A DNA stretch of 64,000 bases from an uncultured Porphyromonadaceae bacterium (GTDB lineage Bacteria; Bacteroidota; Bacteroidia; Bacteroidales; Muribaculaceae). Location: NCBI GenBank assembly GCA_948467675.1, contig CAOKFI010000001.1, forward strand, positions 151,159 through 215,158. The letters are read 5' to 3'. The notes below the pieces were generated by a model that was not told where the DNA came from, made no database searches, and was given only the letters and a program-made list of their open reading frames with translations. This document shows, piece after piece, positions 48,470 through 58,446 of this stretch (position 1 is its first letter; the number at the start of each line of letters is the position of its first letter). A program made the translations under genes and the position numbers.

Positions 48470-49123
48470 TTACTGCTTTTTCAGTTTGAAGCCTGCACAG
48501 ATCCCGTCATAGCTTTCGAGCAGTGTGCTGATACTTTTGATAGACGAATTTCCGGATATTGATCCTACCGCCTTTATTATAGATATAAGTTTCGAGACAT
48601 CAAATGTGAGACTCATATCCGACGATCCGCTCATAGTCACGTAGGTTTTCATCGAACCTACATTGACTTTTCCAAGAGCCTTGAACTGAAAAACAATGTC
48701 ACCGTCCTGATCCTTGGTTATCGACCCTTTTAAGGAGCCGCGGCCGAACTGCATGGTAAATGTGCTGTCGGCCTTCACTTCCAGCGAGAGTTTGTCCATT
48801 CCTGCGGTTTTGTAATATGGAGCTATTTTGTTCTCGATGGTAGTCGCTGCTGCCGCACCGCCAGCCTTTTTCAGCAAATTATCGCTTTTGAAACATATTG
48901 CAGGAGCGGAATATTTCCAGGTTCCGGCCATAGATGCTACTGATACGTCTGAGTTGGATATGAGACCGGACACAAGGCTGCCGAGTGCTCCTAATCCGGA
49001 ATTGGATGTAGAATCGGAACCTGCTGAAATTTTGCCAAAAAGATCTTTTAAGTCAGGGTTGGCTGATAAATTAATGGCGGAAGCTGCAAGTAAACATAGG
49101 CATAATGAGATGATCTTTTTCAT
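48470..49123 (-). CDS. DUF4923 family secreted protein
   Basis: 217 residues. Signal peptide (MKKIISLCLCLLAASAINLSA), then a lipocalin-like Bacteroidota domain: the GTWKYSAPAICFKSDNLLKKAGG segment and a series of beta-strands (TFTMQFGRGSLKGSI, GDIVFQFKALG). Function unknown. First gene of the potassium-uptake unit; promoter at 49159-49189. Confidence 0.8.
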   Translation of the reverse strand: MKKIISLCLCLLAASAINLSANPDLKDLFGKISAGSDSTSNSGLGALGSLVSGLISNSDVSVASMAGTWKYSAPAICFKSDNLLKKAGGAAAATTIENKIAPYYKTAGMDKLSLEVKADSTFTMQFGRGSLKGSITKDQDGDIVFQFKALGKVNVGSMKTYVTMSGSSDMSLTFDVSKLISIIKAVGSISGNSSIKSISTLLESYDGICAGFKLKKQ

Positions 49124-49158
49124 ATTGAATAGCTAATTGTTTGTGATACATTGACGAC

Positions 49159-49189
49159 AAAATTACGCAAGAGTTACGAAGTTTTCAAT
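49159..49189 (-). promoter_or_regulatory. Promoter of the DUF4923-trkH-trkA unit
   Basis: Minus strand: TTG (49187-49189), 20 bases, TAATTTTG (49159-49166). Confidence 0.7.
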
Positions 49190-49390
49190 TTTCATTGCTT
49201 TTTTATAGTTTATTCTCATTCATAACAGATGAATTATCGCCCAGTCCCACTCGTTACGATTCTTTAACAATAGCCACGCGAATCCATACTGTCAAATAAC
49301 GTATCTTTACCAAGATTTTGGATAATTATATGCCGAAGTCAGAGAATTCGCATCTACTTGATGCGTAATGTTTTGAGATATTGAGAATTA

Positions 49391-51919
49391 ATGACTAATT
49401 ATATATTTAAGGTATATTTTCTATTGTTGTCGCTGGCAATTGCCGGATGTTCGACAGACGATACCGGGATTTATACCGGAACAGGACAGATAGCCGTAAC
49501 TGTCAGTGTAGACCAGCATGTCACAGCAACAAAAGCCTCTGGTTTATGTGAAGATGCCCCGTCTCCGGAGGTCATGTCCATAAGCCTTATGTCATCAGAC
49601 GGTATGTATTCCCATTCATGGCCGTCATATAGTGACATTCCCTGCGACGAGGCGTATGCAGTGGGAACATATACTTTAGAAGCCTGTTACGGATCTTTGG
49701 ACAGAGAGGGCTTTCGTGCTCCATACTATTGTGGATCAACGACTTTTACAGTTCAGAATGGAAAAACCGTGCCTGTCGATGTGGAGTGTAGACTGGCTAA
49801 TGTCATGTTGTCGTTGTCCTGTTCTGAATCGTTTCAGGCGCGATATCCCGATTATTCTGCGATTTTGCACAGTATAGGTCATGGATATGTGAATTATCCG
49901 AGAAATGAGATCCGGCCGGTATATCTGCATCCGGGAGATATAGATCTTACGATCTCAATGACTACAGAGTCCGGTGCGGTTACAAAATTCCATCCTACGA
50001 CATTGAAAAATGCATTGCCGGGGCATCATTATCATATATTGTTTGATATACAGTCTGATTATGACGGTACGCCATTGCTGGTCCTTGATGTTGACGATGA
50101 ACTTGTAAGCGATGATGTCGTATTCAGATTAGACGATACTTTGCTGAATTCTCCGATGCCCTCTGTCTCCACAGAAGGATTTATCGCTGATGTTCAATAT
50201 ATTCAGGATGAGGGAACAGAGGCTTCATCACCCCTCCGGTTCGTTATTGATGCTCCGGGAGGAATACAATCCATCGTATTGACATCGTCGGCTCCTTCGC
50301 TGACATCCAAAGGCTGGCCGCAGGAAGTGGATATAGTATCATCCGTGAATGGTGATCACGCGATTATAGCCGGACTGGGGCTTAAATATGAGATGTCGGC
50401 AGACGGTAAGAGCGCATGGGTCGATTTTACTGATGTATTGCCTCATATAACCCATGTGTCGGACGTTGAAGAATCGATATTTACTATTGTCGTACTGGAT
50501 AGGCTGAAGAAAGTGAATGATCCGTCACGATTGAGGATCGTCAGTCGTCCGGTGCCGGTAGATATAGATAATATCACAGGGACGCTTATATGTGAAACGG
50601 ATGCGGAATTAATCGTGACATGTGTGAATCCGGCTATCGTGGGTAATCTTAAGGTACAGCTTTTTGACGGAGAAAACTGGTCTTTGCCAGCTGATGTGCG
50701 GTGCTTGCCTATCGATATATCGACAGGCAAGTATCGATTGATCTTTCCTGTCGGGACTGGCGGACGTGATATTGCATTCAGGCTTTTGTATAATGAAACT
50801 GTCAAGGCTGACGGGATAATATACAGGAAGTCTCCGGCATATTCGATAAATGTGGATGCCTTTGCAAAAGGTGCTGTTATCAAGATCGATACAGAAGAAT
50901 CATATCGTCGGTATCTTACAGATAATCTGACTGTTTATGTAAATAATGTGTCAACGCCAATCCTTTGGCGAAATGCCGAGAAAGGTATGGTCGCAATCGG
51001 ATCGCTACTAAGCGGCCAGGACTATTATATAACATCGTCGGCCATGGCGGATAATGAAAGTCCGACACTATCGAATACGGTACCTGTGGAGACGGAAATT
51101 ACAATACCTCTGACCAACGGGGATTTCGAGGAGGCGAAAAGTGTGATTGAAAATTATCCGATGGCAAGCGGCGGCCGATATTCAGCGTCAATTGCGCCTA
51201 TTTTCAACCAACAGAATACATGCAATGTAAATGTCAGCCTTCCGTCGGAGGGCAAATGGGCTACTGTCAATGCCAAGACATTTTGTACTTATGCGAGCAA
51301 CCGCAATACCTGGTATATGCAGCCATCTGCAGTTATTACCAATGATTGCCAGAGCGGAAGCAAGGCGATTAAACTGACATCTGTCGGGTGGGATATTGCC
51401 GGCGAACCGATCAAAGATTATGTTCAGGAATCTACACCATATACATCATATAGCAGATCTATTCCGCATATATCGCATTTTGCTGCCGGAAGATTGTTTA
51501 TGGGAAATTACAAATTCGACCCGTTGTCATGCACGGAGATATATGATGAAGGAGTCGATTTCACATCAAGACCCTCGGCTTTGAATGGATATTTCAAATA
51601 TATTCCAGGAGAATCCTCTCCTCAAGACCGTGGATTGGCTAAAGTCGAATTGATAGGGGTTGACGGCGGACGAGAGATCGTGATTGCAGAATCGGTATTC
51701 CGATTTCATGCGACCACGGACTATACGGCATTTTCTATTCCTATCGAATATGGTTGTTTTGGAGTAAAAGCTACGAAACTCAGGGTATTGTTTGCTTCTA
51801 CAGATCAGATCGGATCGATTGAAGAAGAATCAATATGGATCAAACCGCATTATAACGCACAATCTGCGGCTGCAGTGGGGTCAAGCCTATACATTGATAA
51901 TGTATCGCTATCGTATTGA
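49391..51919 (+). CDS. DUF4493 lipoprotein with PCMD-like C-terminal domain
   Basis: 842 residues. Lipoprotein signal (FLLLSLAIAGCST). The N-terminal 230 residues resemble DUF4493 (GTGQIAVTVSVDQHV, AVGTYTLEACYG, VNVPVDVECRLANVML-like strand order). The C-terminal 270 residues (from about 575, LTNGDFEEAK) resemble the putative carbohydrate metabolism domain: GSKAIKLTS, PSALNGYFKYIPGE, and a final ASTDQIG, LYIDNVSLSY. Between them are immunoglobulin-like segments. Possibly a surface-anchored glycan-binding protein. First of four genes in a row of cell-surface proteins. Confidence 0.75.
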   Translation: MTNYIFKVYFLLLSLAIAGCSTDDTGIYTGTGQIAVTVSVDQHVTATKASGLCEDAPSPEVMSISLMSSDGMYSHSWPSYSDIPCDEAYAVGTYTLEACYGSLDREGFRAPYYCGSTTFTVQNGKTVPVDVECRLANVMLSLSCSESFQARYPDYSAILHSIGHGYVNYPRNEIRPVYLHPGDIDLTISMTTESGAVTKFHPTTLKNALPGHHYHILFDIQSDYDGTPLLVLDVDDELVSDDVVFRLDDTLLNSPMPSVSTEGFIADVQYIQDEGTEASSPLRFVIDAPGGIQSIVLTSSAPSLTSKGWPQEVDIVSSVNGDHAIIAGLGLKYEMSADGKSAWVDFTDVLPHITHVSDVEESIFTIVVLDRLKKVNDPSRLRIVSRPVPVDIDNITGTLICETDAELIVTCVNPAIVGNLKVQLFDGENWSLPADVRCLPIDISTGKYRLIFPVGTGGRDIAFRLLYNETVKADGIIYRKSPAYSINVDAFAKGAVIKIDTEESYRRYLTDNLTVYVNNVSTPILWRNAEKGMVAIGSLLSGQDYYITSSAMADNESPTLSNTVPVETEITIPLTNGDFEEAKSVIENYPMASGGRYSASIAPIFNQQNTCNVNVSLPSEGKWATVNAKTFCTYASNRNTWYMQPSAVITNDCQSGSKAIKLTSVGWDIAGEPIKDYVQESTPYTSYSRSIPHISHFAAGRLFMGNYKFDPLSCTEIYDEGVDFTSRPSALNGYFKYIPGESSPQDRGLAKVELIGVDGGREIVIAESVFRFHATTDYTAFSIPIEYGCFGVKATKLRVLFASTDQIGSIEEESIWIKPHYNAQSAAAVGSSLYIDNVSLSY

Positions 51920-51962
51920 GCATCCGTATTTAGAATCATGAATTTAATAACACAGAATATAT

Positions 51963-52700
51963 ATGAAACAATTTGGTAGGACTCTGATGGTGACTATCCT
52001 GCTGTCTGTCGCTGCCGGAATATCGGCGCAGGTTCCGTTTAAACGCGGGCTGGAACAGATCTCTTTTGTCCCAAAAGGGCAATGGATTACAGGTATCAGT
52101 GTGAACTACAGTCAGTCAAAGCAGGATGATTATCAGTTTTTGATTGTCGAGGGCATTTCTGGCGATACTTATTCATTTAAAGTAAGTCCGATGCTGATGT
52201 ATTGCTTTAAAGACAATCTGGCTGCCGGAGGAAAGTTTACGTATAACAGAAGCCAGGTCAAGATGGAGAGCGGCAGTGTGATCATCGACTCGGATACCTC
52301 TTATGATGTGGATAATCTGTATTCGGTCACAAATAACTATTATGCTACAGCTGCTTTCCGAAACTACATAAGTTTAGGAAATAGCGCCCGATTCGGATTT
52401 TTCAATGAAGTGCAGTTGCAGTTGGGAGGCGGACAATCGAAATTGTCAAATGGATCCGGTATAGATCTGACAGGTACATATGAGCGCAACTTCAATCTTA
52501 ATGTCGGACTTGCTCCGGGCATGATTATGTTTCTGAACAATTATTCGGCATTGGAAGTCAATGTGGGAGTGCTGGGTTTTTCATATACCCATACCAAGGC
52601 GACAACCGACCAGATATATGTGGCTCACCGCAATTCCCAATCGGCTAATTTCAAAATCAATCTATTTTCAATAACATTTGGCGTTGCCTTTTATCTCTGA
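51963..52700 (+). CDS. Outer-membrane beta-barrel protein
   Basis: 245 residues. Signal peptide ending about GISAQ. The rest alternates short strands and turns and ends in a hydrophobic strand closing with FYL, the form of a beta-barrel C-terminus. It shares the opening FVPKGQW and the general strand order with the next protein. No transport or enzyme motif seen. Confidence 0.75.
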   Translation: MKQFGRTLMVTILLSVAAGISAQVPFKRGLEQISFVPKGQWITGISVNYSQSKQDDYQFLIVEGISGDTYSFKVSPMLMYCFKDNLAAGGKFTYNRSQVKMESGSVIIDSDTSYDVDNLYSVTNNYYATAAFRNYISLGNSARFGFFNEVQLQLGGGQSKLSNGSGIDLTGTYERNFNLNVGLAPGMIMFLNNYSALEVNVGVLGFSYTHTKATTDQIYVAHRNSQSANFKINLFSITFGVAFYL

Positions 52701-52706
52701 CATGAT

Positions 52707-53585
52707 ATGATCCGTATTGCATTATTTATGTTATTGGTGTTGACCGGAATCGTCGGCAATGCACAATCTGACGGTCCGGTAGCGATATCCGATACGGTAT
52801 CGCAACCTGTTTATTCTGAATTTCAACAGCTGCCGTCGTCTGAATCCATATTTGACGAACGGGTTATTGTCGGAGAGGATACCGTCAGTATAATTATACC
52901 GCAGCGGAATTTCGGACGATATGACCGCGGGCTGTTCAACTTCCTTTTCATTCCGAAAGGACAGTGGGCATTCGGTCTTACAGCTTCTTATGGCGAATTC
53001 TCGACTGACGATGTTCAGATACTTTCGTTTCTGAAAGATTTCGATTTCAAGGGCAAACTTTATTCTATAAAGCCATCGGTATCTTATTTTATAGGCAATA
53101 ATCAGTCTGTAGGTCTTAAATTCAATTATACCAGAGGCTACGCTGATCTGAACAGTCTGACTCTGGATCTTGGCGATGACATGAACTTCTCGTTGCGGGA
53201 TGTCAGCTATTATTCGCAGACATATACAGCTTCGATCTTTTACAGGACTTATATCGGTCTTAGCTCGATGAAGCGATTCGCGCTGTTCAACGATGTGGAT
53301 CTTAGCTTCGGCAGCGGATCATCACGCTTCAAACGCAGTTATAACGGCCAGATACGGGATACTCGTACCACAATTACTGAAGCGAGTCTGAATTTCAGTC
53401 CGGGACTGTGTGTATTTATTCAGGACAATATGAGTTTTAACGTGTCGTTCGGTGTATTTGGACTGAAAATGCGTAATGAAAGACAACGTACAAACGATGT
53501 GGAAGAGGGTTCCCGTTTCACAAGCGGTGCTAACTTCCACTTCAATATATTCAACATAAATTTTGGCATAGGTGTACACATATAA
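52707..53585 (+). CDS. Outer-membrane beta-barrel protein, paralog of the preceding one
   Basis: 292 residues. Signal peptide, a 60-residue N-terminal stretch absent from the upstream paralog, then the shared FIPKGQWAFGLTASYGE start and strand series, ending in an aromatic-hydrophobic strand. Begins 6 bases after the first barrel. Its last 14 bases overlap the next gene. Confidence 0.75.
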   Translation: MIRIALFMLLVLTGIVGNAQSDGPVAISDTVSQPVYSEFQQLPSSESIFDERVIVGEDTVSIIIPQRNFGRYDRGLFNFLFIPKGQWAFGLTASYGEFSTDDVQILSFLKDFDFKGKLYSIKPSVSYFIGNNQSVGLKFNYTRGYADLNSLTLDLGDDMNFSLRDVSYYSQTYTASIFYRTYIGLSSMKRFALFNDVDLSFGSGSSRFKRSYNGQIRDTRTTITEASLNFSPGLCVFIQDNMSFNVSFGVFGLKMRNERQRTNDVEEGSRFTSGANFHFNIFNINFGIGVHI

Positions 53586-55140
53586 TAGACTATCGACTGC
53601 GCTTGTAGCGTCATTTGCAATAGCGCTTACGGGTTGTATTCAGAATGATCTTCCTTATCCGCATATACAGCCTAATTTTACCGATATAGAGGTTTCGAAT
53701 TTACTGTCGGCACCGGTGATCGATTCTATCAGCCGCAATATTACGTTAAAATTCGATGAAGCAGCCGATCTTGAGAATATTCTTATCGAGTCATATCGGT
53801 TAAATCCCGAAGGCAGCAGGGTGGTATCTCCGGATCTAGGCAAGTCGTTGGATTTGTCCGAACCCTTGAATGTGACTGTAGCATTGTATCAGGATTATGT
53901 GTGGACAATAACAGCCGTCCAGAATATCGAACGGTATTTCTCTGTCGGATCTCAGATCGGATCATCGGTTATAGATCCGGTCACACATACAGTCACGGCT
54001 TATGTTCCGGAAGGAATGGACATGACACAAATTTCAGTCGAACAGATTAAACTTGGAGGAACTACTTCGGTTATGACTCCAGATCTTAATGGAGCTACTG
54101 TCGATTTTGCGAAGCCTGTAACAGTGACGGTGGATGAATTCGGCCGTAGTACGTCGTGGAGCATTGTGGTAGAAGAGTCTCAGGTGAATGTCAGTATAGT
54201 CCGGGTCGACGCCTGGACAAATGTGGCATGGTTGTATGGGGCTGCTGAGGCTGGCAAAGATAATGGATTTGAATATAAAGTAGCCGGAGATGCCGACTGG
54301 ACAAGAGTTCCGCCGGAATGGATTGACATAGACGGAGGCAGTTTTACCGCCAGGCTTATCCATTTGTCGCCGAATACGGTTTATCAGGTCCGGGCTAGTT
54401 CAGACAGCGAATTTACTGCTCCCATGACGTTCACTACCGGTTTGGAAACACAGTTGCCAAACGGATCTTTCGATGAATGGTGGCAGGATGGTAAATTATG
54501 GAATCCTTGGGCGCAAGGAGGAACACCATGGTGGGGCACGGGCAATAAAGGAGCTGTCACCGTGGGGCAGAGCAATACCGTACCGACAACAGACACGCCT
54601 TTCGGTGAGGGATTTGCCGCGATGTTACAGTCTAAAATGATCATTATCAAGTTTGCCGCCGGCAATATGTTTTCAGGGGACTATCTGCGTACTGTCGGCA
54701 CCAATGGCGTGCTTGGTTTTGGCCGTGAGTTCTCGCAGAGGCCGACGAAGTTGCGCGGTTACCTGAAATATGACTGTAAACCGATTTCTTCTGTCAGTTC
54801 AGAGTTTAACCGTGACGAATGGATCGGTAAGCCTGATACCGCAATAGTATATATTGCTCTTACCGATTGGGCCGAACCTTATCAGATTCGTACTGAGCCA
54901 AAGAACCGTCAGTTGTTTGACAGCCAGGCTCCGGAAGTGATTGCTTATGGGCGGGTGCAGTATGGCGAGACTGTGCCTGAATATATTCCGTTTGAGATTG
55001 AACTTGAATATCGCGATACTCATCGCAAGCCTTCGTATATACTTGTAGTTGCATCCGCAAGCAAATATGGCGATTACTTTACGGGAGGCAACGGATCAGT
55101 CCTGTGTATTGATGATTTTGTGTTGGATTATGACTATTGA
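53572..55140 (+). CDS. PCMD-domain lipoprotein
   Basis: 522 residues, starting at a GTG (53572) because no ATG occurs before the lipobox (IALTGCIQ). Two DUF5018-like repeats at about 40-115 and 120-205, then an interdomain segment, and a PCMD-like C-terminal domain (from about 290, LPNGSFDEWW) with FAAMLQSKMI, RPTKLRGYLKYDC and a final LCIDDFVLDYDY. Overlaps the barrel gene by 14 bases. Pairs with the first lipoprotein of the cassette as a second surface protein of similar fold. Confidence 0.75.
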   Translation: MYTYNRLSTALVASFAIALTGCIQNDLPYPHIQPNFTDIEVSNLLSAPVIDSISRNITLKFDEAADLENILIESYRLNPEGSRVVSPDLGKSLDLSEPLNVTVALYQDYVWTITAVQNIERYFSVGSQIGSSVIDPVTHTVTAYVPEGMDMTQISVEQIKLGGTTSVMTPDLNGATVDFAKPVTVTVDEFGRSTSWSIVVEESQVNVSIVRVDAWTNVAWLYGAAEAGKDNGFEYKVAGDADWTRVPPEWIDIDGGSFTARLIHLSPNTVYQVRASSDSEFTAPMTFTTGLETQLPNGSFDEWWQDGKLWNPWAQGGTPWWGTGNKGAVTVGQSNTVPTTDTPFGEGFAAMLQSKMIIIKFAAGNMFSGDYLRTVGTNGVLGFGREFSQRPTKLRGYLKYDCKPISSVSSEFNRDEWIGKPDTAIVYIALTDWAEPYQIRTEPKNRQLFDSQAPEVIAYGRVQYGETVPEYIPFEIELEYRDTHRKPSYILVVASASKYGDYFTGGNGSVLCIDDFVLDYDY

Positions 55141-55169
55141 GTGTAAACATAATAAATGACAAGTCTGTT

Positions 55170-55718
55170 ATGAATGAGAATACGACGATAATACAATTCG
55201 ATAACGCATTGAAACTATGTCGGGATCTGTATATAAAGAAATTGCAGGACTATGGGGCATCGTGGAGGATTATGCGTCCGGAGTCTATTACAGACCAGAT
55301 ATATATAAAAGCAAATCGGATCAGGTCGATTGAAATTAAACAATGTACCCTGGTTGGCGAAGGAATATTGCCTGAATTTGTGGCAATCGTCAATTATGGC
55401 ATCATGGGACAGATTCAGTTGGCACTCGGTTATGCAGGGTGCGATGACCTGACGGAAGATAAGGCTATTGAATTATATGACCGTTATGTATCGGAAACAC
55501 GAGAATTGATGTTGGCGAAAAATCATGACTATGACGAGGCTTGGCGTGGCATGCGCGTAAATTCATATACTGATCTGATTCTTATGAAGTTGTTGCGCAC
55601 AAGGCAGATTGAGGATCATGACGGTGTGACACTGGTTTCGGAAGGGATCGACGCCAATTATAAGGATATGGTAAATTATGCCGTATTCGGAATCATAAAA
55701 CTTACAGAAAAGCAATAG
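55170..55718 (+). CDS. DUF1599 family protein
   Basis: 182 residues from the ATG at 55170; the frame opens at a TTG (55137). Two related halves, each with a NTTIIQF/KLQDYGASWR or KNHDYDEAWRGMRV motif and a TD-I-K-R run, that is, an internal duplication of an all-helical nucleotide-handling fold. Found in Bacteroidota; function not established. Starts an apparent operon with the DoxX-like gene and tpiA. Confidence 0.8.
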   Translation: MNENTTIIQFDNALKLCRDLYIKKLQDYGASWRIMRPESITDQIYIKANRIRSIEIKQCTLVGEGILPEFVAIVNYGIMGQIQLALGYAGCDDLTEDKAIELYDRYVSETRELMLAKNHDYDEAWRGMRVNSYTDLILMKLLRTRQIEDHDGVTLVSEGIDANYKDMVNYAVFGIIKLTEKQ

Positions 55719-55723
55719 AGACC

Positions 55724-57079
55724 GTGGATAGACCCGCTTCGCACCGGCTAATGATATCGACAGTATGGATTTTGCGTATTGTTGTTGGCGGTGTATTTAT
55801 AATCAGTGGCGTTGCCAAGATGATAGACCCTTATGGGTTTATATATAAAATACAGCAGTATCTGGCAGTATGGGGATGGGATGTGCCTGAGTCATTGATT
55901 TTAGTTTCTTCTGTAGCTTTATCCGGATTCGAATTTTTATGTGGAATATCATTGGCTGCCGGAAGCTACAAACGGGTGAGTGTATGGATTCTGACAGCTG
56001 TGATGGCGGGAATGTTACCGCTAAGCATATATATCGCCATAGCCGATCCTGTAGACGATTGCGGATGTTTCGGTGACTTTATAGTTATATCCAACAGTCT
56101 TACTTGCCTGAAAAATGTGGCGATAACTGTTGCTCTCGTATGGTTGATATTATATAACCGAAGGGTCCAGGGCATATATTGGCCTTATCTACAATGGATA
56201 CAGATCGCATTGGGTGCGGTATATATTGCAGTTATAGGAATAATTGGATATCACGAGCAACCGCTTCTCGATTTCCGTTCATATAAAGCGGGAACCTCTT
56301 TGTTTGAATGCGGGAGCGAAAACGGAGATCTGCGGTTCATCTATGAGCGCAATGGCGAAAAACATGAGTTTGCAGCAGATGAGCTTCCGGACAGCAGCTG
56401 GACATATGTGGATAGGATCGACCATGCGCTATCAGAGGATAATGCATTGGTTTTATACGATCTGGACGGAGATACGGATGTGACCGATGATGTGGCGGAT
56501 GCAATGTCGGATGGTGATGCCATGGTATTGCTGATCCCGGATGTACACAAGGCTGGCGTAGCCAATACATATATTATAAATGAGCTGAACAGTTATATGA
56601 CTTCGCGTGGCGGAGAGATGATGGCTATTATCGGATCTGATAAAGCTGCTGCCGAAAACTGGATCGATATGGCGATGGCTGAATATCCGGTATATCTTGC
56701 CGAGGCTACTGCGATTAAAGAGATTGCCCGAGGCAATATGGCGGTTGTTTATACTAAAAATGGTATAATTCAATGGAAAAGGACTTTATGGTCGATTGGC
56801 GATGGTCTGATTGAGAGAGGTGCGGATTCTGGCGGGCTTGATTCGGAGGATATGGTGTCCGGTTCGCGCCGCTTCTGGGCTTTTACAGCGTTGCTGATCG
56901 GAGCATTGTTGTTTTTGTGGGGGCTCTCACGTTCTGCAATAGGACTTCGGCATCATTTTTCACGAAAAAATGAAAAAAAGAACGTAAATTTGCAGCAAAT
57001 AGAGATATCGGACAATACTGATCCGGATATCATGTCGAATAAGGACTTTACAAACAAAGATAAAGAAGATTTACAATGA
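55724..57079 (+). CDS. DoxX/MauE-like membrane protein with extracytoplasmic domain
   Basis: 451 residues. Opens with four to five transmembrane helices of the DoxX/MauE fold ([15 protein letters not shown]) holding the motif DCGCFGD, followed by a large soluble domain (about 190-385) and a last helix near 390-410. The start may be the GTG at 55724 or the ATG at 55751. Its stop overlaps the tpiA start by 4 bases. MauE-like proteins act in methylamine dehydrogenase disulfide chemistry; here the DCGC pair hints at thiol redox work, which remains unproven. Confidence 0.75.
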   Translation: MDRPASHRLMISTVWILRIVVGGVFIISGVAKMIDPYGFIYKIQQYLAVWGWDVPESLILVSSVALSGFEFLCGISLAAGSYKRVSVWILTAVMAGMLPLSIYIAIADPVDDCGCFGDFIVISNSLTCLKNVAITVALVWLILYNRRVQGIYWPYLQWIQIALGAVYIAVIGIIGYHEQPLLDFRSYKAGTSLFECGSENGDLRFIYERNGEKHEFAADELPDSSWTYVDRIDHALSEDNALVLYDLDGDTDVTDDVADAMSDGDAMVLLIPDVHKAGVANTYIINELNSYMTSRGGEMMAIIGSDKAAAENWIDMAMAEYPVYLAEATAIKEIARGNMAVVYTKNGIIQWKRTLWSIGDGLIERGADSGGLDSEDMVSGSRRFWAFTALLIGALLFLWGLSRSAIGLRHHFSRKNEKKNVNLQQIEISDNTDPDIMSNKDFTNKDKEDLQ

Positions 57080-57831
57080 GAAAGAAAATTGTTGCCGGCA
57101 ACTGGAAGATGAACACCACTCTTGCCGAAGGCGTAGGTCTGGCTAAGGATGTCAATGAAGCACTGAAGCATGTAACACCCAAATGCGACGTAGTTATTGC
57201 TGTGCCGTTTACTCATCTGGCTTCTATAGCCGCTGTCATAGACTCGTCTAAATTGGGTCTTGGCGCCGAGAACTGCGCTGACCATGTCAAGGGTGCTTAT
57301 ACCGGTGAAGTGTCTGCTCCTATGGTTGCTTCGACAGGTGCCACTTATGTAATCCTGGGCCATTCTGAGCGTCGTCAGTATTATGGCGAGACATCTGAGA
57401 CTCTTAAAGTAAAGGTCGGTCTGGCTCTTGAAAATGCGCTTACTCCGATCTTCTGCATCGGTGAAGTACTGGAAGAGCGTGAGAATGGAACATATCTTGA
57501 TGTTGTTAAAAAGCAGATAGAAGAGGCTCTCTTTGACCTTTCGGCTGAAGATTTCGGTAAAATCATACTTGCTTATGAGCCGGTTTGGGCAATTGGAACT
57601 GGCAAGACCGCTACAGACGATCAGGCTGAAGAGATGCATGCATTTATCCGCAGTGTCATCGCTAAAAAGTACGGTGATCAGGTAGCTGACGATTGCTCGA
57701 TACTTTATGGCGGCAGCTGTAAACCGTCAAACGCAGCCCAATTGTTTGCAAAACCGAATGTTGACGGTGGTCTGATCGGTGGCGCATCTTTGGAAGCAGA
57801 ATCTTTCATGGGTATCGTTAACGCTTTCTGA
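57076..57831 (+). CDS. tpiA: Triosephosphate isomerase
   Basis: 251 residues. Complete TIM: Lys in GNWKMN, the catalytic His in ILGHSERR, the catalytic Glu in [11 protein letters not shown], and the phosphate loop YGGSC. Interconverts dihydroxyacetone phosphate and glyceraldehyde 3-phosphate. Translationally coupled to the upstream membrane protein, an uncommon neighbour for a glycolytic enzyme. Confidence 0.98.
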   Translation: MRKKIVAGNWKMNTTLAEGVGLAKDVNEALKHVTPKCDVVIAVPFTHLASIAAVIDSSKLGLGAENCADHVKGAYTGEVSAPMVASTGATYVILGHSERRQYYGETSETLKVKVGLALENALTPIFCIGEVLEERENGTYLDVVKKQIEEALFDLSAEDFGKIILAYEPVWAIGTGKTATDDQAEEMHAFIRSVIAKKYGDQVADDCSILYGGSCKPSNAAQLFAKPNVDGGLIGGASLEAESFMGIVNAF

Positions 57832-57852
57832 TAAGTAGTTTTCCTGCATATA

Positions 57853-57894
57853 TTAAGGCTACAAGAATGATTTTTATTATTTTTGTAGCCTTAA
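57853..57894. terminator. Terminator-like hairpin downstream of tpiA
   Basis: 12-bp stem (57853-57864 with 57883-57894) with an 18-base AT-rich loop. A TATTTTTG box (57878-57885) overlaps it and may be the -7 promoter element of the next gene. Confidence 0.6.
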
Positions 57895-57907
57895 ATGTAT
57901 CCAGCCT

Positions 57908-58405
57908 ATGCGATTTGTAAAACGGATATCAATAGTTGCGGCATGTTTGCCGATAGGTATAAATGTATTGGCTGAGGAGCCGGATACAACAGATGTCGCA
58001 TCTTCTATTGTAGAGCATATCACAATGTCCGGTATCCACTCTGTATCTCATCCGGATGCCATGTCACAGCGCCTTTTCTCCGGGCAGATGCCGAAAGCGT
58101 CTGATGATGACAATTCCTCTGCCGTATCGGCTGGAGTCCATACAGGAGGATACCGTATTCAGGTATTCAGCGATAGCAATCCCCGTACGGCTCGCAATGA
58201 AGCCAACGCTAAAGCAGGCAATATAGCATCGCGGTTTCCGGAATATAAGTCGTATGTAACTTATGATGCCCCTTATTGGCGGCTTCGTATAGGTGATTTC
58301 CGTACATACGAGGATGCTATAGATGTATTGGAGGCAATTAAAGAGACATTTCCTGCATACAGGCGCGAACTTCGGGTTGTTCGTGACCGTATTAATGTAA
58401 ACTAA
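57908..58405 (+). CDS. SPOR domain protein
   Basis: 165 residues. Signal peptide ending about VLAEEP, a low-complexity spacer, then a SPOR domain (YRIQVFSDSNPRTARNEAN to YRRELRVVRDR) that binds denuded peptidoglycan. Probable periplasmic septum protein. A -7-like box lies at 57878-57885. Confidence 0.88.
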   Translation: MRFVKRISIVAACLPIGINVLAEEPDTTDVASSIVEHITMSGIHSVSHPDAMSQRLFSGQMPKASDDDNSSAVSAGVHTGGYRIQVFSDSNPRTARNEANAKAGNIASRFPEYKSYVTYDAPYWRLRIGDFRTYEDAIDVLEAIKETFPAYRRELRVVRDRINVN

Positions 58406-58446
58406 TCAGATGTATTGAACCATCTTAAAATGATGGTTGGTTTCGT

